Assembly: GCA_037384885.1 (NCBI GenBank)
Contig: JARRNO010000087.1
Coordinates: 1 to 28,147 of the forward strand
Reading direction: 5' to 3'
Source of the DNA: JARRNO01 sp037384885
GTDB lineage: Bacteria > Acidobacteriota > UBA4820 > DSQY01
Length of the DNA: 28,147 nucleotides
Below are positions 7,628 to 14,772 of this stretch, piece by piece (position 1 is the first letter of the stretch; each line of letters opens with the position of its first letter). The notes below the pieces were generated by a model. It was not told the DNA's origin, searched no databases, and saw only the letters and a program-made list of their open reading frames with translations. Position numbers and translations under genes: made by a program.

Positions 7628-8359
7628 TCAATTCGATTTTCCGAAGACCTTCTTCAGGAGTTCGGTGGTGCGGGCGGCCGGATTCTCGCGGATGCGCTTT
7701 TCCTGCTGGCCAAGGACGGTGAAGAGGCCGGAGAGCGTGCGGTTCGTGACGTAGTTGTCGAGATTGACGGCCGGCTTGGTGACGAAAGGCAACTGGTTGT
7801 AGCGGTCGGCAACCTTGTTGTAGGCGTTGTAAAGCCCCACCTTCTCCATGCTCGTCTTGACGATGGGTCGGAATTTTTCGCGCAGCGTATCTGTCGTGTG
7901 AGCGCGGAAGTACTCCGTGGCGGCCGTGTCGTCTCCCCTCAGGATCTTGAAGGCGTCGGGCAGCGTCATCTGCTTGATCGCGTTGACGAAGACGGGCCGG
8001 GCCTCTCCCGCCGCCTTCTCGGCGGCCCGGTTCATGGCGACTTCCAGTTCGTCCACCTGCTTGCCGAAGCCCAGCTTTCTCATGGTGTCCGCCATTTTTT
8101 CGTACTTTTTGGGCAGGGCGATCCGGATCAGCGCGTTGCCGAGAAAGCCGTCCACTTTCGAGGTCTGAAGCACCGTCCTTTTCGTCCCGACTTCGAGCGC
8201 TTGTTTCAATCCCTCCACCACTGTCTGCTCGTCAAGCCCGTTCCCTCCGCCCTGGGAAAGCACATCATTGAGCTGGCCCTGAATTTCCGCGCACGAACTC
8301 GCCGCCAGAAACAGCCCCGCCAGAACAATCGCCCGCAAGCCCCCCCGCAATACCTTCAT
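7628..8359 (-). CDS. DUF4197 lipoprotein
   Basis: The 243-residue protein has a lipoprotein signal peptide (MKVLRGGLRAIVLAGLFLAA, then SSC, with Cys near residue 23). The rest matches DUF4197: EGLKQALEVGTKRTV, DGFLGNALIRIALP, L-R-K-L-G-F-G, DEFEVAMNRAAE-like (here DELEVAMNRAAE), TLPDAFKIL, G-D-D-T-A-A-T-E-Y-F, PIV...MEKVGLYNAYN and LDNYVTNRTLSGLF. The family is widespread in Gram-negative bacteria and has no proven function. The ATG at 8359 is preceded on this strand by GGGAGG. The frame is open further upstream, but into the repeat region. It is convergent with the rhombosortase gene, with only 3 bp between stops. Confidence 0.92.
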   Translation of the reverse strand: MKVLRGGLRAIVLAGLFLAASSCAEIQGQLNDVLSQGGGNGLDEQTVVEGLKQALEVGTKRTVLQTSKVDGFLGNALIRIALPKKYEKMADTMRKLGFGKQVDELEVAMNRAAEKAAGEARPVFVNAIKQMTLPDAFKILRGDDTAATEYFRAHTTDTLREKFRPIVKTSMEKVGLYNAYNKVADRYNQLPFVTKPAVNLDNYVTNRTLSGLFTVLGQQEKRIRENPAARTTELLKKVFGKSN

Positions 8360-8528
8360 ATTCGCCTCCCTTGTACGATCAGCTTCATCCTCCCCCGCCC
8401 GGACGCCCCGAGTCAAGCGGCGGTGCAGGCCCGGGCCTTCGGCCCGTCGCTGAACGTCTGCCGATGGAGTGGCGGCCAATTCCACAGGGAGGATAGGAGG
8501 ACGGGAGGAAGCAGCACGGCGCTCCGCG

Positions 8529-8608
8529 CCGTGTAGCGGCCTTTGCTTGCAAAGGCCGTCCCGCAGCGGCACGCTATTCGAATCTTTGCTTGCAACGTAT
8601 TACCCGCG
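8529..8608 (+). repeat. Intergenic cassette copy A
   Basis: This ~80-bp unit is repeated imperfectly at 8881-8963. It starts CCGTGTAGCGGCC, contains the hairpin CGGCCTTT-GCTTGC-AAAGGCCG (8537-8558) and ends with the core GCTATTCGAATCTTTGC-TTGCAACG. It is flanked on the left by a GGAGGA-type array and on the right by the complementary TCCTAA-type array, so the arms could pair. Confidence 0.8.
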
Positions 8609-8880
8609 AACACTTCCTAACCTCCTAGCTCCTAACTTCCTCGCTGGCCGCGCAGCGGCCTATTCACAGCGAGGACATGAGGACGGGAGGGGCTGGTGCG
8701 CAGCAGCTGAGTGATTCGGTGACCAGGTGACTGGGTGATTGGCCGATTAGGCTTCTGGCCTGCCCTCGCGGGACAATTTCCGCAAGGACCTACTGTTCTA
8801 ATTCCTGCCCGCATCGAGATTTCAACGCTGACGACTCACGTTTCACGATTCACGATTAACAGCGCGTATCGCGGGCACTG

Positions 8881-8963
8881 CCGTGTAGCGGCCTTTGCTC
8901 GCCAAAGGCCGAATCCCTCAACGGCAGGCTATTCAAATCTATGCGCGCAACGGTACTCCCGCG
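8881..8963 (+). repeat. Intergenic cassette copy B
   Basis: This is the second copy of the cassette at 8529. The first 18 bases are identical, and the hairpin CGGCCTTTG-CTCGC-CAAAGGCCG (8889-8911) keeps pairing despite changed loop bases. The core reads GCTATTCAAATCTATGC-GCGCAACG. It is flanked on both sides by TTCACGA-type heptamer arrays rather than the TCCTAA type next to copy A. Confidence 0.8.
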
Positions 8964-9012
8964 TCTACTATTCACCCTTCACGATTCACAATTCACGGGC
9001 CGCTGTGCGGCC

Positions 9013-9196
9013 TTAGTCCGCAGTTCTCACCGGGAATCGTAGCGAAGCGGCGGAGAGTCCCGTGAATGCAAGGAAGGCGATCGAGGCCGACGCAGACGTA
9101 GTTTGCGCTACGTCGAGGATGGCCGAGTGAGCATGACACAGCAGACGCGGGACTATTCGCCGGTGCAGCCGATTGCCGGTGGGGACTGCGGACTAA
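9013..9196. mobile_element. Fold-back MITE-like element, 184 bp
   Basis: The ends are inverted repeats. The left end reads TTAGTCCGCAGTTCTCACCG and the right end, reverse-complemented, reads TTAGTCCGCAGTCCCCACCG. Similarity between the arms continues to about 50 bp, including CGGCGRA..AGTCCCG. The centre is a perfect 7-bp hairpin (GACGTAG-TTTGCG-CTACGTC, 9095-9114) whose midpoint coincides exactly with the midpoint of the element. There is no transposase and no convincing target-site duplication. The right end supplies the stop codon of the DUF4388 gene. The left end abuts the GGCCGC-TGT-GCGGCC palindrome. As RNA it would form a long hairpin, so it may also act as a transcription barrier or stabiliser at the operon end. 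Confidence 0.72.
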
Positions 9197-10422
9197 TCCC
9201 CCGACTGGCTTGAATAGACCATAAGGTCTTCCGGAACCTCGCCGTGGACGTCGTGGGCCCCGAGAGTATAGCCGTTGTCCGTTTTCTGGTAGATAAGCTG
9301 GTGCCCGTTGGCGTCGTAAATTCCGGACAGCGGCAGCACGCCCAGGCGGGCGAGTTCGTCGAGAGAATCGGGCAGTCTACCGTAACGCACACGGAAAATC
9401 TCGATGGCGCGCACCACACGGTGCAGGAGAATGCGGGTTTGAATGACGGACCGGTCTCTCGTGGCGGGAGTGTTCGGACCGGGAAAGTGATCCAGCGGAT
9501 GGAAAGGGATGAGCAGCACGGAGATGAGGAGCCAGGCCCAGAAGAGCGGAAAAGTCAGCTTTGACAGCAGCCCGCTGGGCGAAAACAGCGTGCGGACAGG
9601 TGTGGAAGATTCCTCCATGCTTGGCATCATGGAACGCACGAGCTGCCGGTTGATCAGTTCGAAGAGGGCCTTGCAGGTGTCAAACTCACTCATGCCCGAA
9701 CGGTCGATGATCTCCTGCACGGTAAAGAGGCCGTTGATGTGCTGATAGACGGACATCTCCTCCTGGGAGAGCCGTACCCGGCCGCCGGTGTCTTCGTCCT
9801 TTTTTTCCTTCTCGCCGCCGCCCGAGAGCACGTCTTCAAGCCCGCCGAGATCCTGCCGCGTTTCCAGAACGGGGGGGTGCGGCAGGGGGACCTTTTCGAG
9901 AACGACGTCGAAGTGCGGAAGCTTCTTCTCGATGAGAGGCCACTCGTCCAGCATCCTGATCCCTTCCATCAGGACGCTCTCGGCGGCCACCGGTGTTACA
10001 TTTTCACGGTCGAACTCCACCGAGTCGTGCGTTTCAAAATTGTATTCCCCGTCCTTCCACCGGAAAAGCCGGTAGACGGTTTGCTGCATCTGGACGGAAA
10101 GGGCCGACTTGAGGCTTTCCTGATCGATGAATCCTTCAGATACAAGAATGTAGCCCAACCGCTGAAGGGTTTGCTTCTGAATTTCCAGGGCCTTGCCGAG
10201 TTCTTCGCGCGTGATGCGTCCGGATTTGACCAGCACGTGGCCGAGCCGGTCCTCGAGCCGTTTGTGCAGCGATTCCGCGCCCACGACGCTTCCTTCCAGG
10301 AAGGTCACGGTCACCACGTCCGATTCGCTTCGCAGCGTGAGGTAGCCTGTCTTCCGCTGGAGGGAAATCAGCTGAAAGATATCCGCAAGGCTGAAATCTT
10401 TGAGCGTTCCCGCGAGCGCCAT
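9193..10422 (-). CDS. DUF4388 (PATAN) protein with MshEN-like region and C-terminal membrane anchor
   Basis: The 409-residue protein starts with a DUF4388/PATAN domain (residues 1 to about 75: GTLKDFSLADIFQLISLQRK, then TGYLTL). Next come two GspE/MshE N-terminal-like helical repeats (about 80-145: RLGHVLVKSGRITREELGKA and RLGYILVSEGFIDQESLKSA), then a linker rich in Gly/Glu/Lys. A winged-helix-like stretch follows (about 215-265: INGLFTVQEIIDRSGMSEFD). One transmembrane helix lies near 290-310. The C-terminal tail (about 335-400) reads RYGRLPDSLDELARLGVLPL and resembles pseudopilin C-terminal sequence. PATAN proteins usually act in gliding motility, pili or two-component contexts. It is the last gene of the gatC operon. 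The start lies 1 bp after the preceding stop. The TAG stop lies inside the MITE-like terminal repeat. Confidence 0.88.
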   Translation of the reverse strand: MALAGTLKDFSLADIFQLISLQRKTGYLTLRSESDVVTVTFLEGSVVGAESLHKRLEDRLGHVLVKSGRITREELGKALEIQKQTLQRLGYILVSEGFIDQESLKSALSVQMQQTVYRLFRWKDGEYNFETHDSVEFDRENVTPVAAESVLMEGIRMLDEWPLIEKKLPHFDVVLEKVPLPHPPVLETRQDLGGLEDVLSGGGEKEKKDEDTGGRVRLSQEEMSVYQHINGLFTVQEIIDRSGMSEFDTCKALFELINRQLVRSMMPSMEESSTPVRTLFSPSGLLSKLTFPLFWAWLLISVLLIPFHPLDHFPGPNTPATRDRSVIQTRILLHRVVRAIEIFRVRYGRLPDSLDELARLGVLPLSGIYDANGHQLIYQKTDNGYTLGAHDVHGEVPEDLMVYSSQSGD

Positions 10423-10423
10423 G

Positions 10424-12412
10424 CTACCTCCTAGGCCTCAGATCGCCCCATGGCGGTGCTTTCCGGCTCAACGCGCGGGTCAGGCCGAAAGAAAGCCAGA
10501 TCACGGTCAAAAGCACCGCGGCCACGAGAAAATAAGCGGAGCGGAGAGGATCCTCGGGCACGTTGAAGGGGAAGCCGTAACTCATGCGGCGGACCAGGAA
10601 TCCCGCGAGCAAGCCGCACCAGAGAAACAGAATGAAAAAGGCGGAAATAGGGCGTCCTTCCCAGAAGTGCCCCGCTCCGGGAGCGATCAGGGAGAGGATC
10701 GACCGGAAGATCATCAGGAACCGGTTGTGGCTCTGGACTTCGTAGGTTTTTCTCAGGCGCGCCTCGGGTGAGACCCCGTCCTGCTTGATGAACATGTGCA
10801 CACACTGCGCACAGAAAGACTCGAATTCAAGCGACGTTTTGCAGCGGCTGCAGAAAGGCCGTCCGCACTTCAGACAGGAGCGCGAGAAATGCGACCGGTC
10901 CCAAATCAGCGAAATCAGCAAGAAGAGAAGCACCATCACCGCGGCCGGCAGCGAAAATGCCGGGCGCAACAGCAGATCCACGGGCGAACGGAACAACCGC
11001 AGCGGGCCGCTCATGCTCTGGCCGACCCTAATGGCGTGGTTCAATGTAATCCGCCGGGTCTGCGACAGTGGAGGGTACACGGGAAGGGGGACCCAGTCTT
11101 CATTCTGAAGGCGGTTCAGCCGGGCGAAAAGCGAGGCGTCCAGTGAACGGCTCCTGTCCTGATCCGCCTTGGCGCCCGTAAAGTCGAAAAGCTTGTTCCG
11201 CGCCAGAGACCGGTTAAAAAAGGCGACGGCCATCCCGGGCTCGGCCTTGACGGCGTAAGAGAACTGCTGAATGGCCTCCTGGAAACGGCTCTCGAAATAA
11301 TAGAGGCATCCCAGGTTGTTAGCCGCCCCCGCCACGTCCCTCTTTTCCTGAAGGAGCCTTTTATAAAGCGTTTCCGCCTTGAGAAAACTGCCATGGAGCA
11401 GGTATCGGTTAGCGAGAATGTACTGATAGGTGGCTTTGTTGGGCCCCTTCTCTGAAGCCAGGGCGCTGAGGTAGGCGTCCGTTCCGACATCGATCCGGTT
11501 GGCGTAGCACCGGATATTGGACACCTGGGGATGGGCCTCGGATAGATAGATATTCTGCTGCGCCTGCGCGGCGAAGGCGCCTGAAAGGACGAACAGCACG
11601 GTCGCCGAAAGCACCACCCATCGCTCCGACCCCCGCGCGTAAAGAAAAAAGACACCGCACCAGTAGACGATCCACCAGTACCATGAGAGAAAGATGAGAG
11701 AGGGCAGGAAGACCACCATCCAACCGGCCATGCGCGCCCAGGATGAATCTCCGCCGCCCAGCCATTCCAGGACGTCATGGCGGAGCAGCCCGTTGTATTT
11801 CAGGAAGAGAAGAAGCGCCAGGACGCCGAGCAGGATCATGCTCGTCAACCGGAGCCAGAGCGCGAGATTGGCCCAGGAAATCCATCGGACCGTGTAATCT
11901 GTAAAGGAGTCGAACCAGGCGGCCAGAGATTCATACAGGAACCCCACTGAAAACACGCCGTGCCTGCGCTTGGCCCCCTCGGCCAGCGAGAGGTGGACTT
12001 GCGGCAGTCCCGCATCGAAGGTCTGCGCATATCCCAGGTAGCGCTGGGCGCTCACAAGGTCACCCCGCGTGGCGGCGCTCCTCGACATGAAGAGGAAGAC
12101 CTCGGCCACGTCGGGGGAAGGATTCAACCCATGCTGGAGGCAGAAGTCCATTAACTCCTGGACGAGCTGCTCCTGGTCTTCGGGGTTGGACTGGGACTCG
12201 ATCGCTTTGATGTACTTGGCCAGGGTGGTCTGGTTGTTCACATCCACCAGGGCCTCGTGGCTTCCGATCATCTGCTGCCGGACCTGGTCCGGATTGAGAT
12301 GGATGACCGGAACCGCCTGTTGGGCCCAAAGCGCCGGGGCCGCGCACAAAAATCCCGCAGCAAAAAAGAGCGTACAACAAATCTGCCGGAAAACCCGCGG
12401 CCCCTGTCTCAT
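10424..12412 (-). CDS. Membrane protein with TPR repeats and a cysteine-rich zinc-ribbon motif
   Basis: The 662-residue protein has a signal peptide (to about residue 31, ...ALWAQ). A helical periplasmic part (about 32-165) leads to transmembrane spans near 188-208, 230-262 and 268-285. TPRs occupy about 325-430 (FLKAETLYKRLLQEKRDVAG, FQEAIQQFSYAVKAEPG). A further span lies near 487-505. Six cysteines follow in C-x2-C-x4-C-x2-C...C-x2-C arrangement (about 513-537), likely binding zinc. The C-terminal membrane part contains PGAGHFWEGRPISAFF, a TM2-like motif. No characterised homologue is recognised. The start overlaps the DUF1844 stop (ATGA), and the stop is 1 bp from the next start, so the three genes are probably made together. 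Confidence 0.85.
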   Translation of the reverse strand: MRQGPRVFRQICCTLFFAAGFLCAAPALWAQQAVPVIHLNPDQVRQQMIGSHEALVDVNNQTTLAKYIKAIESQSNPEDQEQLVQELMDFCLQHGLNPSPDVAEVFLFMSRSAATRGDLVSAQRYLGYAQTFDAGLPQVHLSLAEGAKRRHGVFSVGFLYESLAAWFDSFTDYTVRWISWANLALWLRLTSMILLGVLALLLFLKYNGLLRHDVLEWLGGGDSSWARMAGWMVVFLPSLIFLSWYWWIVYWCGVFFLYARGSERWVVLSATVLFVLSGAFAAQAQQNIYLSEAHPQVSNIRCYANRIDVGTDAYLSALASEKGPNKATYQYILANRYLLHGSFLKAETLYKRLLQEKRDVAGAANNLGCLYYFESRFQEAIQQFSYAVKAEPGMAVAFFNRSLARNKLFDFTGAKADQDRSRSLDASLFARLNRLQNEDWVPLPVYPPLSQTRRITLNHAIRVGQSMSGPLRLFRSPVDLLLRPAFSLPAAVMVLLFLLISLIWDRSHFSRSCLKCGRPFCSRCKTSLEFESFCAQCVHMFIKQDGVSPEARLRKTYEVQSHNRFLMIFRSILSLIAPGAGHFWEGRPISAFFILFLWCGLLAGFLVRRMSYGFPFNVPEDPLRSAYFLVAAVLLTVIWLSFGLTRALSRKAPPWGDLRPRR

Positions 12413-12891
12413 GATTTCGGCTGCTGAATCCTTATAAACAATAGCTTCAACTGGTATAACGTTTCATCAAGCACTTTCTTTTCATAGGGCGTCAAGTTCC
12501 CCGTTGTCTTATCCCTCAGCAGTTCGATGAGGTCGATCATCGCCCCGGCGGCGTTGGGATCGGCTTCCGCCCGGTGCGTGATGGGGTTGGGAATCTGGCC
12601 GAGGCTGATGAATGCATTCTGAGCCAGGGAAAGCACAAACTCGGAAAAGGCTGTGGGGCGTTCTTCAACGGGTTCACCGGCCGGTTCATGCTTCGCGCCT
12701 TCTCCCGTCCGGGCCCGCCCGTCTCCCGCGTTTTCACGCGCCGCGGCTTCTGAAGAGCCGGCGCCGGCGGGCTTGTTTTGATCCGGTCCCGATTCCCCTC
12801 GTTCCGAGGGAACATCGCGCCGCCGTTCGCCGTCAGGCGTAAAGAGCCGGCGATCCACCACTTTGATGGATTCCTTTTCCTTTTCGTCCAC
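12409..12891 (-). CDS. DUF1844 protein
   Basis: The 160-residue protein has a charged, disordered N-terminal half (about 1-78, rich in Gly, Glu, Arg and Ala). A C-terminal DUF1844 domain follows (about 80-156): FSEFVLSLAQNAFISLGQIP, then AAGAMIDLIELLRDKTTGNL, T-x-x-E and L-D-E-T-L-Y-Q-L-K-L-L-F. The family is small, helical and functionally uncharacterised, found in deltaproteobacteria, acidobacteria and planctomycetes. The start is GTG, with a GGAGG on this strand upstream. It begins 24 bp after the msbA stop and overlaps the next gene by 4 bp. Confidence 0.88.
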   Translation of the reverse strand: MDEKEKESIKVVDRRLFTPDGERRRDVPSERGESGPDQNKPAGAGSSEAAARENAGDGRARTGEGAKHEPAGEPVEERPTAFSEFVLSLAQNAFISLGQIPNPITHRAEADPNAAGAMIDLIELLRDKTTGNLTPYEKKVLDETLYQLKLLFIRIQQPKS

Positions 12892-12915
12892 GTGGTCCTC
12901 CGCTAAGTTACCTTA

Positions 12916-14751
12916 TCATTGCCCCGAAAGGCTTTCAAGTGGCTGGCTCGCCCGGAATTCCATGGCGCAAAGCTGTGCGTAGAGCCCTCCCTGGTCGACC
13001 AGCTCCTGGTGGGTCCCGGACTCCACCACCCGGCCCTTGTCCATCACCACGATGCGGTGGGCTCTCAGAACGGTGGCGAGCCGGTGGGCGATGACAAGCG
13101 TCGTCCGTCCTTTCAGCAGGTTGAAGAGGGCCTGCTGTACGGCGTATTCGCTTTCAGAATCCAGGGCCGACGTGGCCTCGTCCAGAATGAGAATGGGAGG
13201 ATTTTTGAGCAGGGCCCGGGCGATGGCGATGCGCTGCCGCTGGCCGCCTGAAATGCTGAACCCTCCCTCGCCCAGGATCGTGTCGTACCCGCCGGGCAGT
13301 TCCTGGATGAAATCGTGGGCGATCGCCTGGCGCGCCGCGTCTTCGATCTGGGCGGCCGTCGCGCCCTGAAGGCCGTAGGCGATGTTGGCGGCCACCGAAT
13401 CATTAAAGAGCACGGTCTCCTGCGTCACCATGGCGATCTGGCCCCGCAGGCTCTTGAGCGTCACCTTGCGGATATCATGGCCGTCGATGAGCACGCTCCC
13501 GCCCCTCACGTCGAAAAGGCGCGGCAGCAGGTTGACAAGGGTGGTCTTTCCAGCTCCAGACGGCCCCACAATGGCCATGATCTGGCCCTTCTGGATGCTG
13601 AGATCGAGTTCATCCAGGACAGTTTGCCCCGGTTCGTAGCTGAAGTCGACCTTGTCGAAACGGATTTCTTGCGAAAATTCCGGCAGCGTGACCGCGTCGG
13701 GAGAGTCCACGATGGCCGTCTCCCAGTCCAAAAGCTCCACCGAACGCTCGGCCGCGGAGACCGCCTGCTGGATGATGTTGTTGGCCTGGGAGAGTTTCTT
13801 CACCGGCACGTACATGGCGTAGAGCGTGGCCACAAACGCACTGAACGAACCAAGGGTGAGTACCCCCTTGACAATCTGAAAGTGGCCGTAGTAGAGGATT
13901 CCCGCCACAGCAAACGCCCCGATGAGTTCCATGAGCGGAGTGGTCACCGCAATCACTCGCGTGGCCTTGAGGTTGACCTTGAGCAAAAGCCGGTTGGCGC
14001 TCGTAAACCGCTCGTGTTCCTGCTTTTCCATGCGGAACATCTGCACGATTTTCACGCCGGTCAGGGATTCCTTCATGCGGTCCGCCAGGTGCGCCATCTG
14101 TTCCTGGCTCCTTCGGGAAGTCTTGCGGAGTTTCCGGGAGAACCGGACCAGGGGATAGACCACGAGCGGGATGGCAATAAAAGAGACGATCGTCAATTTC
14201 CAGTCCTGGATGAAGGCGCTGATGATCAACGCGACCAGCGTGAAGACGGCCGACACGATCTCCGTCAGCTTTTCGCTCACGGCGGTCTTCATCAACTCGA
14301 TGTCGTTGAGAAGTCTGGAAATCAATGTTCCCGTCGGGTACTGCGCGAAGAAGTCCTGGGCCTGCCGGAGCATTTTGGAGTACAGGTCCTCGCGCAGGTC
14401 GGTGATGGTGTGGAGTCCCACCGAATCCATCCAGTACTTGCCGAAGTAGGTGAACACCCCCTTGAAGAAGAAAATGAGGACGAGGGTAACGGGAATGTAG
14501 ATGAAGAGATGCTCCGGATCGAGCTTCAGGACGTCCTGCAGGTGAAGCTTCTCGAGGTAATACAGGAACGACCCCGGGCGGTGCATGTCCGCCTTGGGAT
14601 TCAGGAGGTCGTCGAAAACGAACTTGAGCATGTAGACCTCGGCCGCGTAAAAGGCCGAGGCAATGAACAGAAAGGCGAAAGCCCCCGAAAATCGCGCAAT
14701 GTGGCGCGACATGTAGAGTTTCCAAATTCTTGCAAGCGACCGAATCCCCAC
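12916..14751 (-). CDS. msbA: MsbA-type lipid A/LPS-core ABC exporter (half-transporter)
   Basis: The 611-residue protein is a fused permease-ATPase that flips lipid A-core across the inner membrane as a homodimer. The N-terminal half has six transmembrane helices (about 20-45, 84-105, 160-182, 186-205, 268-290, 298-318). The ATPase half has Walker A GPSGAGKT (396-403), Q-loop Gln near 444, signature SGGQRQR (501-507), Walker B ILILDE (520-525) and the switch His of IAHRL (556). Length fits MsbA (about 580-610). Related ABC exporters of drugs cannot be excluded from sequence alone. The start is GTG with GGAGGAAAT upstream. It follows the amidase by about 21 bp if that gene is frame-corrected. 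Confidence 0.9.
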   Translation of the reverse strand: MGIRSLARIWKLYMSRHIARFSGAFAFLFIASAFYAAEVYMLKFVFDDLLNPKADMHRPGSFLYYLEKLHLQDVLKLDPEHLFIYIPVTLVLIFFFKGVFTYFGKYWMDSVGLHTITDLREDLYSKMLRQAQDFFAQYPTGTLISRLLNDIELMKTAVSEKLTEIVSAVFTLVALIISAFIQDWKLTIVSFIAIPLVVYPLVRFSRKLRKTSRRSQEQMAHLADRMKESLTGVKIVQMFRMEKQEHERFTSANRLLLKVNLKATRVIAVTTPLMELIGAFAVAGILYYGHFQIVKGVLTLGSFSAFVATLYAMYVPVKKLSQANNIIQQAVSAAERSVELLDWETAIVDSPDAVTLPEFSQEIRFDKVDFSYEPGQTVLDELDLSIQKGQIMAIVGPSGAGKTTLVNLLPRLFDVRGGSVLIDGHDIRKVTLKSLRGQIAMVTQETVLFNDSVAANIAYGLQGATAAQIEDAARQAIAHDFIQELPGGYDTILGEGGFSISGGQRQRIAIARALLKNPPILILDEATSALDSESEYAVQQALFNLLKGRTTLVIAHRLATVLRAHRIVVMDKGRVVESGTHQELVDQGGLYAQLCAMEFRASQPLESLSGQ

Positions 14752-14772
14752 ATTTCCTCCAACGATGAAATC

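Larger units (their letters stand above)
8360..9012. repeat. Mosaic intergenic repeat region 1
   Basis: No gene is supported here. The stretch is a patchwork of palindromes and short-word arrays. Palindromes with exactly three unpaired bases are CGGGCC-TTC-GGCCCG (8432-8446), CACGGCGC-TCC-GCGCCGTG (8515-8533), GGCCGC-GCA-GCGGCC (8646-8660) and GGCCGC-TGT-GCGGCC (8998-9012). Arrays are a GGAGGAN purine array (8488-8511), TCCTAAC-type (8613-8642), period-8 GGTGAYNN (8708-8748) and period-7 TTCACGA (8834-8860 and 8971-8997). Two cassettes are listed separately. The region separates the DUF4197 gene from the MITE-like element. Confidence 0.75.
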
